DNA of 64,000 nucleotides, taken from contig QZDX01000010.1 of the NCBI GenBank assembly GCA_009917555.1, forward strand, positions 1-64,000, read 5' to 3'. A model generated the notes under the pieces. The model had not been told where the DNA came from and did no database searches. It worked only from the letters and a program-made list of their open reading frames with translations. The stretch comes from a bacterium 1XD21-13. Its GTDB lineage: Bacteria > Bacillota > Clostridia > Lachnospirales > Lachnospiraceae. A program made the position numbers and the translations under genes. Below are positions 63,587 through 64,000 of the stretch, one piece after another (position 1 is the first letter of the stretch; every line of letters starts with the position of its first letter).

Positions 63587-64000
63587 TTTTCTTCTTTCCT
63601 CTTTTTCCTCTTCACTTGAATCCGGCAGATATTGCTGGTAAGACAGGTACTGTACTTTTTCATATACCTTTGATATTCCGTCCAGGACAGATAGTACTCC
63701 TTTCCCCAGGAGGAAATCTGCAGATATCCGTCCATCATGCCTGTCACCACCACAAAATGAGCCTTAATATCCGTGGAAGGCAGATATTCCCCATTCTCCT
63801 TCCGATAAAGGACCACCTTGCGCTTGCCCCAGAACCTGGGAAAGTTCGGCCCTATGGCCAAAATCACCGGAAAATCTTGTCGCAGCATTTCTTCAATGCG
63901 GGGAAGAATCCTTCCCGGCCGCACACACCAGCTTGCCCGCAGATCCATGCGATAATGGCGGAAGTAACGGTTCATGGCCAGGGGAAGGAAAAAGCCGGGA
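63583..64000 (-). CDS. C39-like cysteine-peptidase-type protein, C-terminal part (cut by window edge)
   Basis: The frame is open to the window edge, so the start lies outside. Visible residues include 'DFPVILAIGPNFPRFW', 'KAHFVVVTGMMDGYLQISSW' and 'GKEYYLSWTEYQRYMKK'. The His followed by an Asn/Asp-type loop ('AHFVVVTG', 'ISSWGKEY') is like the His half of a C39-like/papain-like peptidase fold. The catalytic Cys would be upstream and cannot be seen. Its end overlaps the YfbR-like gene by 4 nt. Confidence 0.5.
   Translation of the reverse strand, partial: PGFFLPLAMNRYFRHYRMDLRASWCVRPGRILPRIEEMLRQDFPVILAIGPNFPRFWGKRKVVLYRKENGEYLPSTDIKAHFVVVTGMMDGYLQISSWGKEYYLSWTEYQRYMKKYSTCLTSNICRIQVKRKKRKEEK

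Overview
The window reads as a chromosomal segment of a Gram-positive Clostridia, most likely a Lachnospiraceae. The basis is: type III glutamine synthetase (GlnN); an archaeal-type AspRS beside gatCAB; the radical SAM TIGR03960 - DUF2344 - rng block leading into rplU-prp-rpmA-obg-yhbY-nadD-yqeK-rsfS; an L27 precursor with its Prp protease; LexA/YneA; Gram-positive sigma-A promoters (TTGACA/TATAAT) and AGGAGG ribosome binding sites; and T-box and L21-leader RNAs. This is an inference from gene content; no database search was run. I saw no rRNA, tRNA, CRISPR array or intact transposon.

Layout. 0.2-5.2 kb: XRE regulator, five-TM membrane protein and an ABC exporter pair. 5.4-8.7 kb: nucleoside salvage operon udp-cdd-deoB-deoD, ended by a very long hairpin. 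9-12.6 kb (minus strand): purF and glnN; glnN has a leader terminator. 13.1-16.7 kb: TRAP transporter dctPQM behind a T-box riboswitch. 17-19.1 kb: chemoreceptor. 19.4-27.2 kb: pyrG, gltB, gltD. 27.2-32 kb: aspS, gatC, gatA, gatB (tRNA-dependent amidation). 32.1-36 kb: radical SAM pair and RNase G. 36-41.1 kb: PRD regulator, Ula-type PTS and deoC. 41.2-46.4 kb: rplU-prp-rpmA-obg-yhbY-nadD-yqeK-rsfS and a DUF554 protein. 46.4-53.8 kb: NUDIX hydrolase, lexA, DUF3048 lipoprotein, decayed nucleoside hydrolase/regulator remnants, XerS-like recombinase with a dif-like site, an orphan cobalamin riboswitch, yneA under SOS boxes, an HPt protein and ttcA. 53.8-64 kb (minus strand): solo HTH protein, carB, dtd, Cmk-like kinase, amidase, beta-CASP nuclease, nfo, zinc-ribbon protein, HD nucleotidase, and a protein that runs off the window.

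How the genes connect. Nitrogen assimilation (GlnN, GltBD) supplies glutamine and glutamate to the glutamine-using enzymes PurF, PyrG, GatCAB and CarB. Nucleoside catabolism appears three times: the udp-cdd-deoB-deoD operon, deoC in the PTS operon, and a decayed nucleoside hydrolase. The SOS pair lexA/yneA is present but separated by about 4 kb.

Items I consider most worth a second look: a family of about 91-nt hairpins with 20-bp arms whose arm sequences differ between copies while pairing is kept, sitting just upstream of deoB and gatC; a dif-like site 80 bp upstream of the XerS-like gene with a look-alike in the NUDIX terminator; a T-box (probable Ile specifier) controlling a TRAP transporter; an orphan cobalamin riboswitch; and tandem 31-bp operator-like repeats before the PTS-deoC operon.
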